From Actinomycetota bacterium (lineage in GTDB: Bacteria; Actinomycetota; Nitriliruptoria; Nitriliruptorales; JAHWKO01): DNA of 64,000 bases. Shown here piece by piece: positions 47,272 to 55,742 of the stretch. Every line of letters starts with the position of its first letter. Position 1 is the stretch's first letter. The notes under the pieces are model-generated. The model was not told where the DNA came from. It saw only the letters and a list, made by a program, of their open reading frames with translations, and did no database searches. The position numbers and the translations under genes were made by a program. The stretch spans positions 62,001 to 126,000 of the forward strand of contig JAHWKW010000003.1 in NCBI GenBank assembly GCA_019347675.1, written 5' to 3'.

Positions 47272-48309
47272 GTGACTGCGGTGCTGGGTGTGCTGGGTGG
47301 GGCACTGCTGCTGCTGGCCTTCGGCGACGCCATCGCGACGGCGGTGCGTGTGGGTCGCCGCGGCGGGCCGGTCACACGGCTCGTCGCGGGCCTGCTCTGG
47401 CGTGTGCTGAGCCGGGTTCGTCGTCCATCGGTGGGACACGTGCCCTTGTACGTACCGGGCCTGGTCGTGACGCTGGGCATCCTCGTCTTCTGGTTGACGG
47501 CGGTCGTGATCGGGTGGTTCCTGATCTTCTCGTCCAGCGCCGGTGCCCTGCACGTGGAGGAAACCGGGCAACCTGCCGGCGGCTGGGACCGCCTGAACTT
47601 CGCCGCCGCATCGGTGTTCGGCAGAGCCATGGACCTGCGACCGTCGAACGCTGCCTGGGACGCGTGCGCGTGGGCGGCGTCGGCGTCGGGCCTGATCCTG
47701 CTGTCGCTGGCGATCGCGTACCTGATCCCGATCACGGCGGCGGTCTCGGAGAAGCGCCAGCTCGCCCGGGTGATCTCCGCGCTGGGCCGCACTCCGGCCG
47801 AGATTGTGGCCAAGGGTTGGCGTGATGGGGACTTCCGGCAGCTGGAGAACTGGCTGATGTCGCTGACCCCCATGATCGCTCGCCTGGCCGAGCACCACCT
47901 CGCGTACCCGATGCTGCACTTCTTCCACACCGCTGACCGTGACGCTGCCCTCGGGCCGTCAGTGGCGGTCCTCAACGACGCACTGCTGCTGCTCGACGTC
48001 GGGACCGACGACCGGGCCCGTCCGTCACGCCTGGCGATCGACGCACCACGCGCGGCCATCGACGCTCTGCTGTCCACGATGCCGCAGGCGTACGTCACCA
48101 CCGCTGTCGAGGCGCCCACGGAGCCTGACCTCGACGACCTCGATGTTCACGACATCCCCCACGAGCCCCGTTCGGTGATCCAGGCGGGCTTCGCGTCCGC
48201 CGCGGATCAGCGTCGCCGTATCCTGTCGCTCGTCCACCACGAAGGATGGGCGTGGGCGGCCACCACCACGGGGAGCCCCGATCGGGAGGGCGACACGGAG
48301 GCGCGGTAG
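47272..48309 (+). CDS. Two-pore-type K+ channel relative with degenerate selectivity filter
   Basis: A 345-residue membrane protein of the actinobacterial ion-channel-like family: N-terminal helix (residues 2-20), helix near 62-90 (PLYVPGLVVTLGILVFWLTA), pore region about 104-128, final helix about 133-160 (WAASASGLILLSLAIAYLIP), then a soluble domain with ENWLMSLTPMIARLAEHHLA and YPMLHFFHTADRD, which matches the conserved C-terminal block of the family. Where relatives have a T-x-G-(Y/F/L)-G-D filter, this one has AAASVFGRAMDLRPSN, so potassium selectivity is doubtful. The GTG start has no strong ribosome site. Confidence 0.7.
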   Translation: MTAVLGVLGGALLLLAFGDAIATAVRVGRRGGPVTRLVAGLLWRVLSRVRRPSVGHVPLYVPGLVVTLGILVFWLTAVVIGWFLIFSSSAGALHVEETGQPAGGWDRLNFAAASVFGRAMDLRPSNAAWDACAWAASASGLILLSLAIAYLIPITAAVSEKRQLARVISALGRTPAEIVAKGWRDGDFRQLENWLMSLTPMIARLAEHHLAYPMLHFFHTADRDAALGPSVAVLNDALLLLDVGTDDRARPSRLAIDAPRAAIDALLSTMPQAYVTTAVEAPTEPDLDDLDVHDIPHEPRSVIQAGFASAADQRRRILSLVHHEGWAWAATTTGSPDREGDTEAR

Positions 48310-48390
48310 CCGCATCGGTCCCGTCCCCGCCGGGCGGCGACTCCCGGCCGTTCGGGTCCCTCGCCGCCCCCGCGATCCCCAGTCGACACG

Positions 48391-48396
48391 TACGTT
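48391..48396 (+). promoter_or_regulatory. Candidate -10 element of ppa (leaderless)
   Basis: TACGTT ends 7 nt before the ATG of the pyrophosphatase gene, the spacing expected when transcription starts at the initiation codon. No purine-rich ribosome site fits between. Confidence 0.4.
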
Positions 48397-48403
48397 GCTG
48401 GGG

Positions 48404-48919
48404 ATGCCGGTCGACCTCGAGAGCCTGCCCATCGGAGCCAACGCTCCGGAGGTCGTCAACGTGGTCGTGGAGGTCCCCGTCGGGAGCCGGAACAAGTACG
48501 AGTACCGTTCTGACCTGCAGGTGATCATGCGCGACCGGGTGCTCCCCGGCGCTGTGCGCTATCCGGCCGACTACGGGTTCGTCCCGTCCACCGTCGCGAC
48601 GGATGGCGAGCCGGTCGACATCATCCTCGCCGCGTACGATCCGGCGTTCCCCGGCTGCGTGCTCCAGGCATATCCCATCGGGGCGCTGCACATGCGCGAC
48701 GCGTCCGGCGACGATCGCAACGTTCTCGCCGTCCCGGCGGACGACCCTCGCTTCGCTGACATCCGCCGCCACACCGATCTTCCGCGGCAGAACCTGCAGG
48801 AGATCGAGGATTTCTTCGAGGTGTACAAGCGCCTGGAGGGCGATCTGGATGTGGAGATCCGTGGGTGGCTCGATGTCGAGGACGCCCACGACCTGATCCA
48901 GGCTGCAGCACGCGACTGA
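48404..48919 (+). CDS. ppa: Family I inorganic pyrophosphatase
   Basis: Hydrolyses pyrophosphate to drive biosynthesis. The 171-residue length is normal. Core residues are visible: E23 (EVPVG), K31-Y-E33 (NKYEY), R45, Y53 and Y57 (VRYPADYGF), D67 and D72 (DGEPVD), D99, D104, and Y139-K140 (YKRLEG). By alignment with the E. coli enzyme two metal/substrate residues are changed: D67 of E. coli is Glu (E69 here), and K104 is Asn (N106, with Arg beside it). Activity may be altered. ATG 48404 follows a TACGTT box and appears leaderless; a TTG nine bases upstream is the alternative. Confidence 0.88.
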   Translation: MPVDLESLPIGANAPEVVNVVVEVPVGSRNKYEYRSDLQVIMRDRVLPGAVRYPADYGFVPSTVATDGEPVDIILAAYDPAFPGCVLQAYPIGALHMRDASGDDRNVLAVPADDPRFADIRRHTDLPRQNLQEIEDFFEVYKRLEGDLDVEIRGWLDVEDAHDLIQAAARD

Positions 48920-48978
48920 GGCCGATGGCCGGCGTTCGTCGTCGATGACCAGGTCCGCCACCCGTTGGGCTTCGCCGG

Positions 48979-50542
48979 GTGGCGCCGGGCAACCGCCGGT
49001 TGCTCGCCGTGGCCCAACTCGCGACGGTCACGATCGGCACCGTCTACACGGTGGTCGTCCTGCTCGAGCCACGTAGCCGCGTCCGGCTCCACGGCCCCGA
49101 CCTGCGCACCCTCATCGAGGTGGGCGGCTTCTACCTGGTGCTGTTCGCGGCGCTGATGCTGGCGATCCCCGACGACGACGACATCGTGCCGGCCCGCAAC
49201 GCGTTCATCTCGGCGCTCGCCGTCATCGGCGTCACCAACGCGGTCTTCGCTGTCAGCGCCTCGGTCGGGGCGCAGCGGCTGGTCCTCGACCAGGGGCTCG
49301 CCTTCTACCCGTGGGTCGCGGCGCGGTACGTCTCGGGGACGCTGTTCGTGCTCGCCGGACTCGGCCGCCCCCGTTCGTCGCTGCGGCGCTACCTGTGGGC
49401 GGCTTTGGGGTCGCTGATCGCGCTCGACGTCACGCTCGTCGCGGTCCAAGCCCGCTTGCCCGCGGTCGTGCAGCTGGTCGCAGCCGATGGACCGCCGGAG
49501 CTGGTGGTGCTCGATCCGCTCGCCCACGGGGTCATCCAACTGGTCCCCGCAGCGCTGTTCGCGTTCGGGGCGTGGCTGGCAGGGCTCACGTACGTCCGCA
49601 GCGGCGCGCCGGTGTTCTCGCTGCTGTCGCTGGCGTTGCTCGCCCAGAGCTTCACGCAGATCGACGAGGTCCTGCACCCGGCGTTCCTCGGCCCGATCCT
49701 GACCTCGGCGGACGTCTTCCGGGCTGCGGCTCTCGTCCTCCTCGCCGTCGGCGCGCTCCTCCAGCTGCGGCGACTCACGTTGGAACGATCGCGGACCGTC
49801 CGCGCCCAGCAGGCGGACCTGCGCGCCCAGGACGTGCTCGCCCCGGAGCTCAACGCCCTCCTCGAGCGGGAGCACGACTTCCGCGCGATCGTCTCGCACG
49901 AGCTGGCCACCCCCTATCGCGACGATCCGCGCGTTCATCCACGTCGTGGCCTCGGCGACGGACCCGACCGCCACCGACCGCGTCCGCCAGGCCGTCGCCG
50001 GGATCCGGTCGGAGACGCGCCGACTGTCCGAGCTCGTGTCCCGCATCGACGAGCTCCGCGACCTCGAGCTCAGCGAGTTCAGCTGCGACCTGCGCCCGGT
50101 GCGCGCCGTGGGGTTGCTGCAGGAGGCGACCGGGTTCGCGAAGGGGCTACCGGGCAGCCACCCAACGACCCTGCGGTGCGCGGACGTCCTGGTCGCAGCC
50201 GATCCCGTCCGGCTGGGCCAGGCGATCCGCAACGTCCTGGCCAACGCGGCAGGGTACGCGCCGCCGAACACGCCGATCCACATCGAGGGGCAGGTCGCCG
50301 ACGGCGGGCGGTTCCGGATCGCGGTCACCGACGAAGGTCCGGGAGTGCCGGCCGAGCAGCGCGAGGCGGTCCTGCGGCGCTACGCGCGCGGCAACAGCGC
50401 TCGCGGCAGGTCCGGCGCCGGGCTCGGGTTGTACGTCGCGTCCCGCATCGTCGCGGCCCACGACGGCCACATCCGCCTCGAGGACGCCGTCAAGGCAGGG
50501 GGCGGCGGCACCCGGGTCGTGATCGAGGTGCCCCTGGCGTGA
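48979..50542 (+). pseudogene. Sensor histidine kinase with seven-helix sensor, frameshifted in a C5 run
   Basis: The first 320 codons encode about seven membrane helices (from LLAVAQLATVTIGTVYTVVVLL to DVFRAAALVLLAVGALLQL), a short coiled coil and the phospho-acceptor DFRAIVSHELATP. At C5 (49910-49914) the frame breaks. Removing one C restores IATIRAFIHVVASATDPTA in the next frame, which continues through an ATPase domain with NVLANAAGYAPPN (N box), DEGPGVP (G1) and GAGLGLYVASRI (G2), ending at TGA 50542. The gene therefore looks intact apart from one base in a homopolymer. That suggests an assembly error or a phase-variable switch. No response-regulator gene is adjacent. Confidence 0.8.
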
Positions 50543-50655
50543 ACCGTCTACCCGCTATCGGGTAGCCGGTCCTACGTGGACTGGTGTACGTCCCGCCCGC
50601 GACCTGCCCGCATCCTCGACACGTGACCATGCTCACGCCCCTGTAGGAGCACTCG

Positions 50656-51648
50656 ATGCTCCTGTTCTGGCTCCAGCTGCTGGCGCTGTTCCTCGCCGCC
50701 CGGGGTCTGGGGTTGCTCGCGCAGCGGATCGGGCAGCCCGCCGTCGTCGGTGAGCTCACCGCCGGGCTCGTGCTGGGACCGTCGCTGTTCGGGCGGCTCT
50801 TCCCTGCCGGGGCGCTGTGGTTGTTCCCCGGCGACGACTTCCACAGCGGCGTCATCCTCTCGGTGGCGTGGCTGGGGGTGATCCTGCTGCTGATCGAGAC
50901 CGGGATCGAGACCGACCTCGGCCTGCTGCGGCGGATCGGTCGGTCGACCGCGATGGTGCCGGTCGGCAGCCTGCTCCTGCCGCTCGCACTGGGGATCGGC
51001 ATGGGCTTCGTGATGCCCGAGATGTTCCTGAGCCAGAGCGGGGGTCGGACGATCTTCGCGTTGTTCATGGGGGTGTGCCTGGCGGTCTCGTCGTTACCGG
51101 TCGTCGCCAAGATCCTGATCGAGATGAACCTGATGCGACGCAACGTCGGGCAGGTCATCCTGGTCGCGGCGATGTTCGATGACATCGTCGGGTGGGTGAT
51201 GCTGAGCGCGCTGGCCGGCGCGGCGAAGGAAGGCCATCTCCAGCCGACCAAGCTCGTGCTGACGGTGGCCGCGATCGGCGCGTTCCTGGCGTTCGCCTTC
51301 ACCGGCGGCCAGCGGGCGACGAACGCGCTGCTGCGGCGGGCACTGCGGCGTGGCGACGGACCCACCCTGCCGATCACCGCGCTGCTGGCCGTGGTGCTCT
51401 CCTTCGCGGCGCTCACGCAGGCGATCGGCATCGAGGCGGTTTTCGGCGCCTTCGTGGCCGGCATCGTGATCGGCCGGTCACGGTTCTTCCGCCAGGAATT
51501 CGAGAAGATCATCCACGTGGTGGGGTACGGCTTCCTCGCCCCGGTCTTCTTCGCGACCGCGGGCATGTACGTCGACGTCTGCTCGATGAGCTCGACGACG
51601 CACTCGGCCACGCAGACAAGGCGTTGGTGGTCGTCGGCGACCTCGTGA
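50656..51648 (+). CDS. Monovalent cation:proton antiporter (CPA2/Kef-type), shortened
   Basis: A 330-residue membrane antiporter domain. The N-terminus LARRLG-like AARGLGLLAQRIGQPAVVGE with LTAGLVLGPSLFG is characteristic, followed by LLIETGIETDL, SSLPVVAKIL and the ion-binding region MFDDIVGWVML (the DD pair as in CPA2 proteins). Helices continue to FFATAGMYVDV. Complete relatives carry roughly four further helices. Here the frame ends in a polar tail (CSMSSTTHSATQTRRWWSS), while another frame reads DELDDALGHADKALVVVGDL just there. The gene is probably truncated or frameshifted at its 3' end. ATG with GGAG upstream. Confidence 0.78.
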   Translation: MLLFWLQLLALFLAARGLGLLAQRIGQPAVVGELTAGLVLGPSLFGRLFPAGALWLFPGDDFHSGVILSVAWLGVILLLIETGIETDLGLLRRIGRSTAMVPVGSLLLPLALGIGMGFVMPEMFLSQSGGRTIFALFMGVCLAVSSLPVVAKILIEMNLMRRNVGQVILVAAMFDDIVGWVMLSALAGAAKEGHLQPTKLVLTVAAIGAFLAFAFTGGQRATNALLRRALRRGDGPTLPITALLAVVLSFAALTQAIGIEAVFGAFVAGIVIGRSRFFRQEFEKIIHVVGYGFLAPVFFATAGMYVDVCSMSSTTHSATQTRRWWSSATS

Positions 51649-51706
51649 TCGGCGTGGTGACGTCGGCGAGCACTCGAGGAGGGACCGACGCGAACGCCGA
51701 GCCCGG

Positions 51707-52240
51707 TCAGGCGTGGCGCCGCCAGAGGGCGTAGCCGCCGAACGCCAGGACCAGCGCCACTGCGACCACCGCGGTCCACGGCCGACGCACCGCCGTGGCG
51801 ATGCGGTCGTCGGTGTCCGCCTGCCCAACCACGCGCGCATCCTCAGGTCGCGCGCGGGCCAACTCGTCCCTCCACGCCTGTGTCGGCGAGCAGCGGTCGT
51901 CCACCAACCCCCCTTCTGCTCGGCGGGGAGCCACCAAGTAGCGCTGGCCGATCTCCCAGGTGCGGTCCACCGAGGTTGCCGTGCCGGGATCACCAGGACC
52001 GCCGCGGACGACCGGTCGGTCGAGATCGGGGCCGCGCCAGATCTCCTCCACCCGGAACCAGGCGGCTCGACGCTCATCGGCGACGTCGGTGACGGTTCCC
52101 ACGAAGACGATCTCGAACTCGGCCAGTCGTTCGGTCAGAGGCCGGTCGTCGCGGACGCAACTGACCGCAGCGGCTGCGGCTGGGATCAGCGTCGCGGCGA
52201 GCATGGCCGCGACGACGGCGTAACCGCGTGATCTCTTCAT
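51707..52240 (-). CDS. Secreted/anchored hypothetical protein
   Basis: A 177-residue protein with a signal peptide (YAVVAAMLAATLIPAAAAAV) and a C-terminal membrane helix (AVVAVALVLAFGGYAL) followed by a basic WRRHA end, a topology like surface proteins kept in the membrane. The central region includes EIVFVGTVTDVADERRAAWF and EIWRGPDLDRPVV, then RYLVAPR, a pattern seen in small secreted proteins with an OB-like strand set. Three cysteines occur. The ATG overlaps the stop of the dehydrogenase gene upstream (ATGA), so it is translationally coupled to it. Function unknown. Confidence 0.72.
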   Translation of the reverse strand: MKRSRGYAVVAAMLAATLIPAAAAAVSCVRDDRPLTERLAEFEIVFVGTVTDVADERRAAWFRVEEIWRGPDLDRPVVRGGPGDPGTATSVDRTWEIGQRYLVAPRRAEGGLVDDRCSPTQAWRDELARARPEDARVVGQADTDDRIATAVRRPWTAVVAVALVLAFGGYALWRRHA

Positions 52241-53121
52241 CCCCCGTTGGATGCGCCCCCGTCCCGGTCGGTTGCAACCACGCGGAAAACGGCTGCCATG
52301 TCCTCGTCGCCGTGGTCGGCCGCCACAGCCCGCGCGAGCTGACCGGCGACGACCCGGGCGACCGGGAGGTCTAAGCCGTGCTCCTCGCCTGCTTCCACCA
52401 CCAGCCGGGCGTCCTTCCACGCCAGGCCCAGCGGGAAGCTCGCGGGGAAGTCGCGCTCCAGCATGGCGCGGCCCTTGAGGCCGGCGTACGCGGCGTCCAC
52501 GGGTCCGCCCTCGATCGCGTCGAAGAAGCCCTGCGGGTCCACACCGAGTTGTTCGGCCAGCGCCAGGGACTCCGCCAGTGCCTCGACGAGGCCGAGAAGC
52601 CAGGCGTTGGTCACCAGCTTCACACGACTGGCCGCCCCGGCCTCCCCCAGCCACAGTGTCCGAGAGCCCACCGCGTCGAACACCGGCTCGCAGCGCTCGC
52701 GCAGGTCCTCGGGGCCGGCGGCCAACACCACCACCTCGCCGCGCTCCGCCGGTTCCTTGCTCCCCAGGACCGGTGCGTCGACGAACCCGACCTCGTGCTC
52801 GGCGGCGAGGTCGGCCAGGCGGTCGATCGCCAGCCCGACCGTGCTCATCTGCACCCAGACCGCGTCGTCGGCCATGGCGCCGAGGGCCTCGGTCATCACC
52901 TCCTCGACCGCTTCCGCGTCGGCGAGCACGGTGAGGACCATCTCCGTCCCGTCCACCGCCTCAGCCGCGTCGTCGGCGACGGTCGCGCCGTCCTGCCCGA
53001 GCTCCTCGGCCTTCTCACGGGTGCGGTTCCACACCGCGACGTCGTGGTCTGCTGCGAGCAGCTGGCGGGCCATCGCCGAACCCATGATCCCGGTGCCGAG
53101 CACGGTCACTCGCGTTGCCAT
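52237..53121 (-). CDS. NAD(P)-dependent beta-hydroxyacid dehydrogenase (3-hydroxyisobutyrate dehydrogenase family)
   Basis: A 294-residue enzyme of the family of 3-hydroxyisobutyrate, tartronate-semialdehyde and glyoxylate reductases. The Rossmann motif VTVLGTGIMGSAMARQLL starts it. The substrate-binding signature appears as FVDAPVLGSKEPAERGEVVV, and the catalytic Lys is in RVKLVTNAWL. The all-helical C-terminal half is normal. The frame is open far upstream but mirrors the neighbouring gene there. ATG 53121 has a GGAGGGG ribosome site. Substrate cannot be told. Divergent from the LLM oxidoreductase; followed by a coupled membrane-anchored protein. Confidence 0.88.
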   Translation of the reverse strand: MATRVTVLGTGIMGSAMARQLLAADHDVAVWNRTREKAEELGQDGATVADDAAEAVDGTEMVLTVLADAEAVEEVMTEALGAMADDAVWVQMSTVGLAIDRLADLAAEHEVGFVDAPVLGSKEPAERGEVVVLAAGPEDLRERCEPVFDAVGSRTLWLGEAGAASRVKLVTNAWLLGLVEALAESLALAEQLGVDPQGFFDAIEGGPVDAAYAGLKGRAMLERDFPASFPLGLAWKDARLVVEAGEEHGLDLPVARVVAGQLARAVAADHGDEDMAAVFRVVATDRDGGASNGG

Positions 53122-53224
53122 GTGGTCCCCTCCAGTCGGCGCCCCCATCTTGTCGCACGCCCGGCACGGCACCACCGACCATGGTCGGCGGGCGATCGCC
53201 AGCCGGGACCCGGATGGTGGGCGG

Positions 53225-53230
53225 TAACGT
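53225..53230 (+). promoter_or_regulatory. Candidate -10 element of the LLM gene (leaderless)
   Basis: TAACGT in GCGGTAACGT ends 7 nt before GTG 53238, which lacks a ribosome site. This is the geometry of a leaderless transcript. Confidence 0.4.
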
Positions 53231-53237
53231 CGGTGCG

Positions 53238-54137
53238 GTGGACACCACTGCGCGGCTCGGCACCTACGGTGTGTGGGCCAGCCACCTCGGCCTGTTCCCC
53301 ATCCACGAGGCCCGCTCCGCCGCCGCGGCGATCGAGGGCCACGGCTACGGTGCGGTGTGGGTCGGCGAGGCCGAGGGCAAGGAGGCGCTGACCCACGCGG
53401 GCGTCCTGCTCGCCGCGACCGCCGAGGTGGTCGTGGCCACCGGGATCGCCAACATCTGGGCGCGCGACGCCATGGCGATGGCCAACGGGGCGCGCACCCT
53501 CGCCGAGGCGTACGCGGGCCGGTTCCTGCTCGGCATCGGGGCGAGCCACCCGCCACTGCTCGACACCCGCGGCCAGAGCTACGAACGGCCGCTGACGACC
53601 ATGCGGCGGTACCTCGAGGCCATGGACCAGGCCCCGTGGCGCGGCCCGGAGCTTCCTGAGGAGCCGCCGCGGATGCTGGCCGCGCTCGGCCCGCGCATGC
53701 TGGAGCTGGCAGCAGAGCGCAGCGCCGGGGCGCACACCTTCCTGGTCCCCGTCGAGCACACACGTCGCGCCCGCGACATCCTCGGTGGTGACAGGATCCT
53801 GGTGCCCGAGCAGGCCGTGGTGCTGGCCGATACCCGCGACGAGGCCCGCCGGGTCGCCGCCCGACACCTGCGCCGCTACCTGCGGCTGGACAACTACCGG
53901 CGCAACCTGGTGCGGCTGGGCTGGGATCAGTCGGACCTCGACGAGCCGCTCGCCGACGTCCGGTTCGACGCGCTGATCGCCTGGGGAGACGCCCAGGCCG
54001 TGGCCGCCCGGCTCCGCGCCCACGTCGATGCGGGCGCCGACCACGTCGCGGTGCACCCGCTCACCCCCGCTGTCGAGGTCTCCCCGGTGCCGCTGCTCGC
54101 CGAGCTCGCCGGCGCCCTGGATCTCGCGCCGCGCTGA
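53238..54137 (+). CDS. LLM-class F420-dependent oxidoreductase
   Basis: A 299-residue TIM-barrel protein of the luciferase-like monooxygenase group, of the type that uses coenzyme F420 in actinobacteria. Seen: GVWASHLGLFPIHEARSAAA, GYGAVWVGEAEGKEAL, ATGIANIWARDAMAMANGAR (the family's TGIANIWARD signature), AGRFLLGIGASHPP and PRMLAALGPRMLELAAE, with the late DHVAVHP. The substrate is unknown. GTG 53238 is used since TAACGT sits directly upstream. The frame continues further back without a ribosome site. The stop abuts that of the convergent Nudix gene. Confidence 0.9.
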   Translation: MDTTARLGTYGVWASHLGLFPIHEARSAAAAIEGHGYGAVWVGEAEGKEALTHAGVLLAATAEVVVATGIANIWARDAMAMANGARTLAEAYAGRFLLGIGASHPPLLDTRGQSYERPLTTMRRYLEAMDQAPWRGPELPEEPPRMLAALGPRMLELAAERSAGAHTFLVPVEHTRRARDILGGDRILVPEQAVVLADTRDEARRVAARHLRRYLRLDNYRRNLVRLGWDQSDLDEPLADVRFDALIAWGDAQAVAARLRAHVDAGADHVAVHPLTPAVEVSPVPLLAELAGALDLAPR

Positions 54138-54662
54138 CTAGCCAGCCGGCCACGACGAGGGGGTCTGGTCGTCGCTTCCCGTCCCGCCCGACTCCTCGGT
54201 CCGGCTGAGGGCGGCCAGCGCGGTGGCGGCCTCCTCCTGCAGCCTCGGTAGGTCGCCATGGGGGAACCAGTCCAGGTCGACGACCTCCGGGGTGCGGGTG
54301 TGGGCCGTGGTCGGCGTCCCGCGACGTGGCCGGCAGCGGAACACGATGTCGATGCGCCGCTTGGCGGCCTCCACGACCACTGCGGGCTCGCCGAGCGTCT
54401 CGATGTCGAGGCTGGTCTCCTCGTCGGCCTCGCGCCTGGCCGCGTCGATCGGTGTCTCACCGCGCTTGAGGAGGCCACCTGGCAGCCCCCAACCGTCGCG
54501 GTAGGACAGACGCAGCAGCAGGATCGCCCCGTCGGACCGTTCGATCACGCAGACCGACCCGACGGTGAACGACGGTGCGAGCCGGCGGACGACGAAGCGT
54601 CGCCCACGGACGGGGAGCCGGCGGAAGGCCCGCAGCAGTGCGTGGTGGACCGCACCGATCAT
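54138..54662 (-). CDS. Nudix hydrolase
   Basis: A 174-residue pyrophosphohydrolase. The Nudix box (GxxxxxExxxxxxxREUxEE) is clear at residues 62-84: GGLLKRGETPIDAARREADE followed by ETSLD. The N-terminus is basic (LLRAFRRLPVRGRRFVVRRL) and could touch membrane or nucleic acid. A FTVGSVCVIERSDGAILLLR strand pair precedes the box. The ATG overlaps the stop of the HtrA gene upstream (ATGA), so it is co-translated with a protease. The substrate is not predictable from the box alone. Confidence 0.9.
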   Translation of the reverse strand: MIGAVHHALLRAFRRLPVRGRRFVVRRLAPSFTVGSVCVIERSDGAILLLRLSYRDGWGLPGGLLKRGETPIDAARREADEETSLDIETLGEPAVVVEAAKRRIDIVFRCRPRRGTPTTAHTRTPEVVDLDWFPHGDLPRLQEEAATALAALSRTEESGGTGSDDQTPSSWPAG

Positions 54663-55615
54663 CCCCGCAGCTCCGACGGGACGACCGTGAGTTGCCGGAG
54701 CTGGCCGTCGCGGACGACATGGAGCCTGATCTGACGGCCGATCCGCTCGCCACCCAGCAGGCGCTGCAGATCCCCGAGTTCGGTGACCGGTTCACCGTCG
54801 ACCCCGACGACGATGTCCTCCACCGTGATGCCGGCGTGGTCGGCGGGGCTGCCGGCCATGACCTGGACGACCTCCACGCCGGCGCCCCGCCCGACCGCGT
54901 CACGCACCCGCGGGGGAAGCGGACGGGAACCCCCGGCGATGCCGAGGTACGCCCGCCGGTAGCGGCCCTCGGACACCAGCGCTGAGACGATGCTCAAGGT
55001 GGCGTCGTCGACGGGGACCGCGAGCCCCAGCCCGACGCCCGCCACCGCCGTGTTGATGCCCACCACACGGCCGCGGGCGTCGGCCAGCGCCCCGCCGCTG
55101 TTGCCGGGGTTGAGCGCAGCGTCGGTCTGGATCACGTTCTCGACCAGCCGGGTGACCGCCCCCTCCCGGGTCGGCAGCGAACGACCCAGGGCGCTGACCA
55201 CCCCGGCGGTGACCGAGCCGGCGAAGCCGAGCGGGTTCCCGATGGCCACCACCAGTTGACCGACGCGGAGCCGGGCAGCGTCACCCAGCCGTGCCGCGGT
55301 CAGACCCTGGCCGTCCACGCGCAGCGCCGCAAGGTCGCTCAGCGGATCGCGGCCAACCACGTGGAAGGTGAACTGGCGCCCATCGGTGAAGGTGGCCGTG
55401 CCATTGTCGATCCTGCCGACCACGTGGGCGGAGGTGACCAGCACCCCACGGGGATCGAACACGACCGCCGAGCCGGAGCCGCGACGTCCCCGCAACCGGA
55501 CGCTCGCCACCGCGGGGGCCAGCGTCTCGGCGACCGCGGTCACCAACTGCGAGTAGGCGTCCAGCGCGTCGTCGTCGTCGACCCCGTCGGTCAGGTCGGT
55601 GCGGTGCTCAACCAC
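54659..55615 (-). CDS. HtrA/Deg-type serine protease with PDZ domain, no export signal
   Basis: A 318-residue trypsin-like protease with the triad His64 (TSAHVVG), Asp94 (DPLSDLAALRV) and Ser173 (NPGNSGGALAD), followed by one PDZ domain (about 225-318, GVEVVQVMAGSPADHAGITV). Most bacterial HtrA proteins are exported or membrane-anchored. This one begins MVEHRTDLTD and has no signal peptide or membrane helix in the chosen frame, so it may act in the cytoplasm. GTG 55615 is preceded by AAGGAGG (4 nt spacing). It is coupled to a Nudix hydrolase gene. Confidence 0.88.
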   Translation of the reverse strand: MVEHRTDLTDGVDDDDALDAYSQLVTAVAETLAPAVASVRLRGRRGSGSAVVFDPRGVLVTSAHVVGRIDNGTATFTDGRQFTFHVVGRDPLSDLAALRVDGQGLTAARLGDAARLRVGQLVVAIGNPLGFAGSVTAGVVSALGRSLPTREGAVTRLVENVIQTDAALNPGNSGGALADARGRVVGINTAVAGVGLGLAVPVDDATLSIVSALVSEGRYRRAYLGIAGGSRPLPPRVRDAVGRGAGVEVVQVMAGSPADHAGITVEDIVVGVDGEPVTELGDLQRLLGGERIGRQIRLHVVRDGQLRQLTVVPSELRG

Positions 55616-55742
55616 GCATCCTCCTTGGCAACACGGGCTTTGCGCGGGCCTGGCCGGCAGCCTCCGCCTGGCCACCAGGGCGACCGCCACCGTCGGGCGC
55701 TTCGATCGGCGGCCTACCGTGGCGACGGTCGGAAGGCCACAC

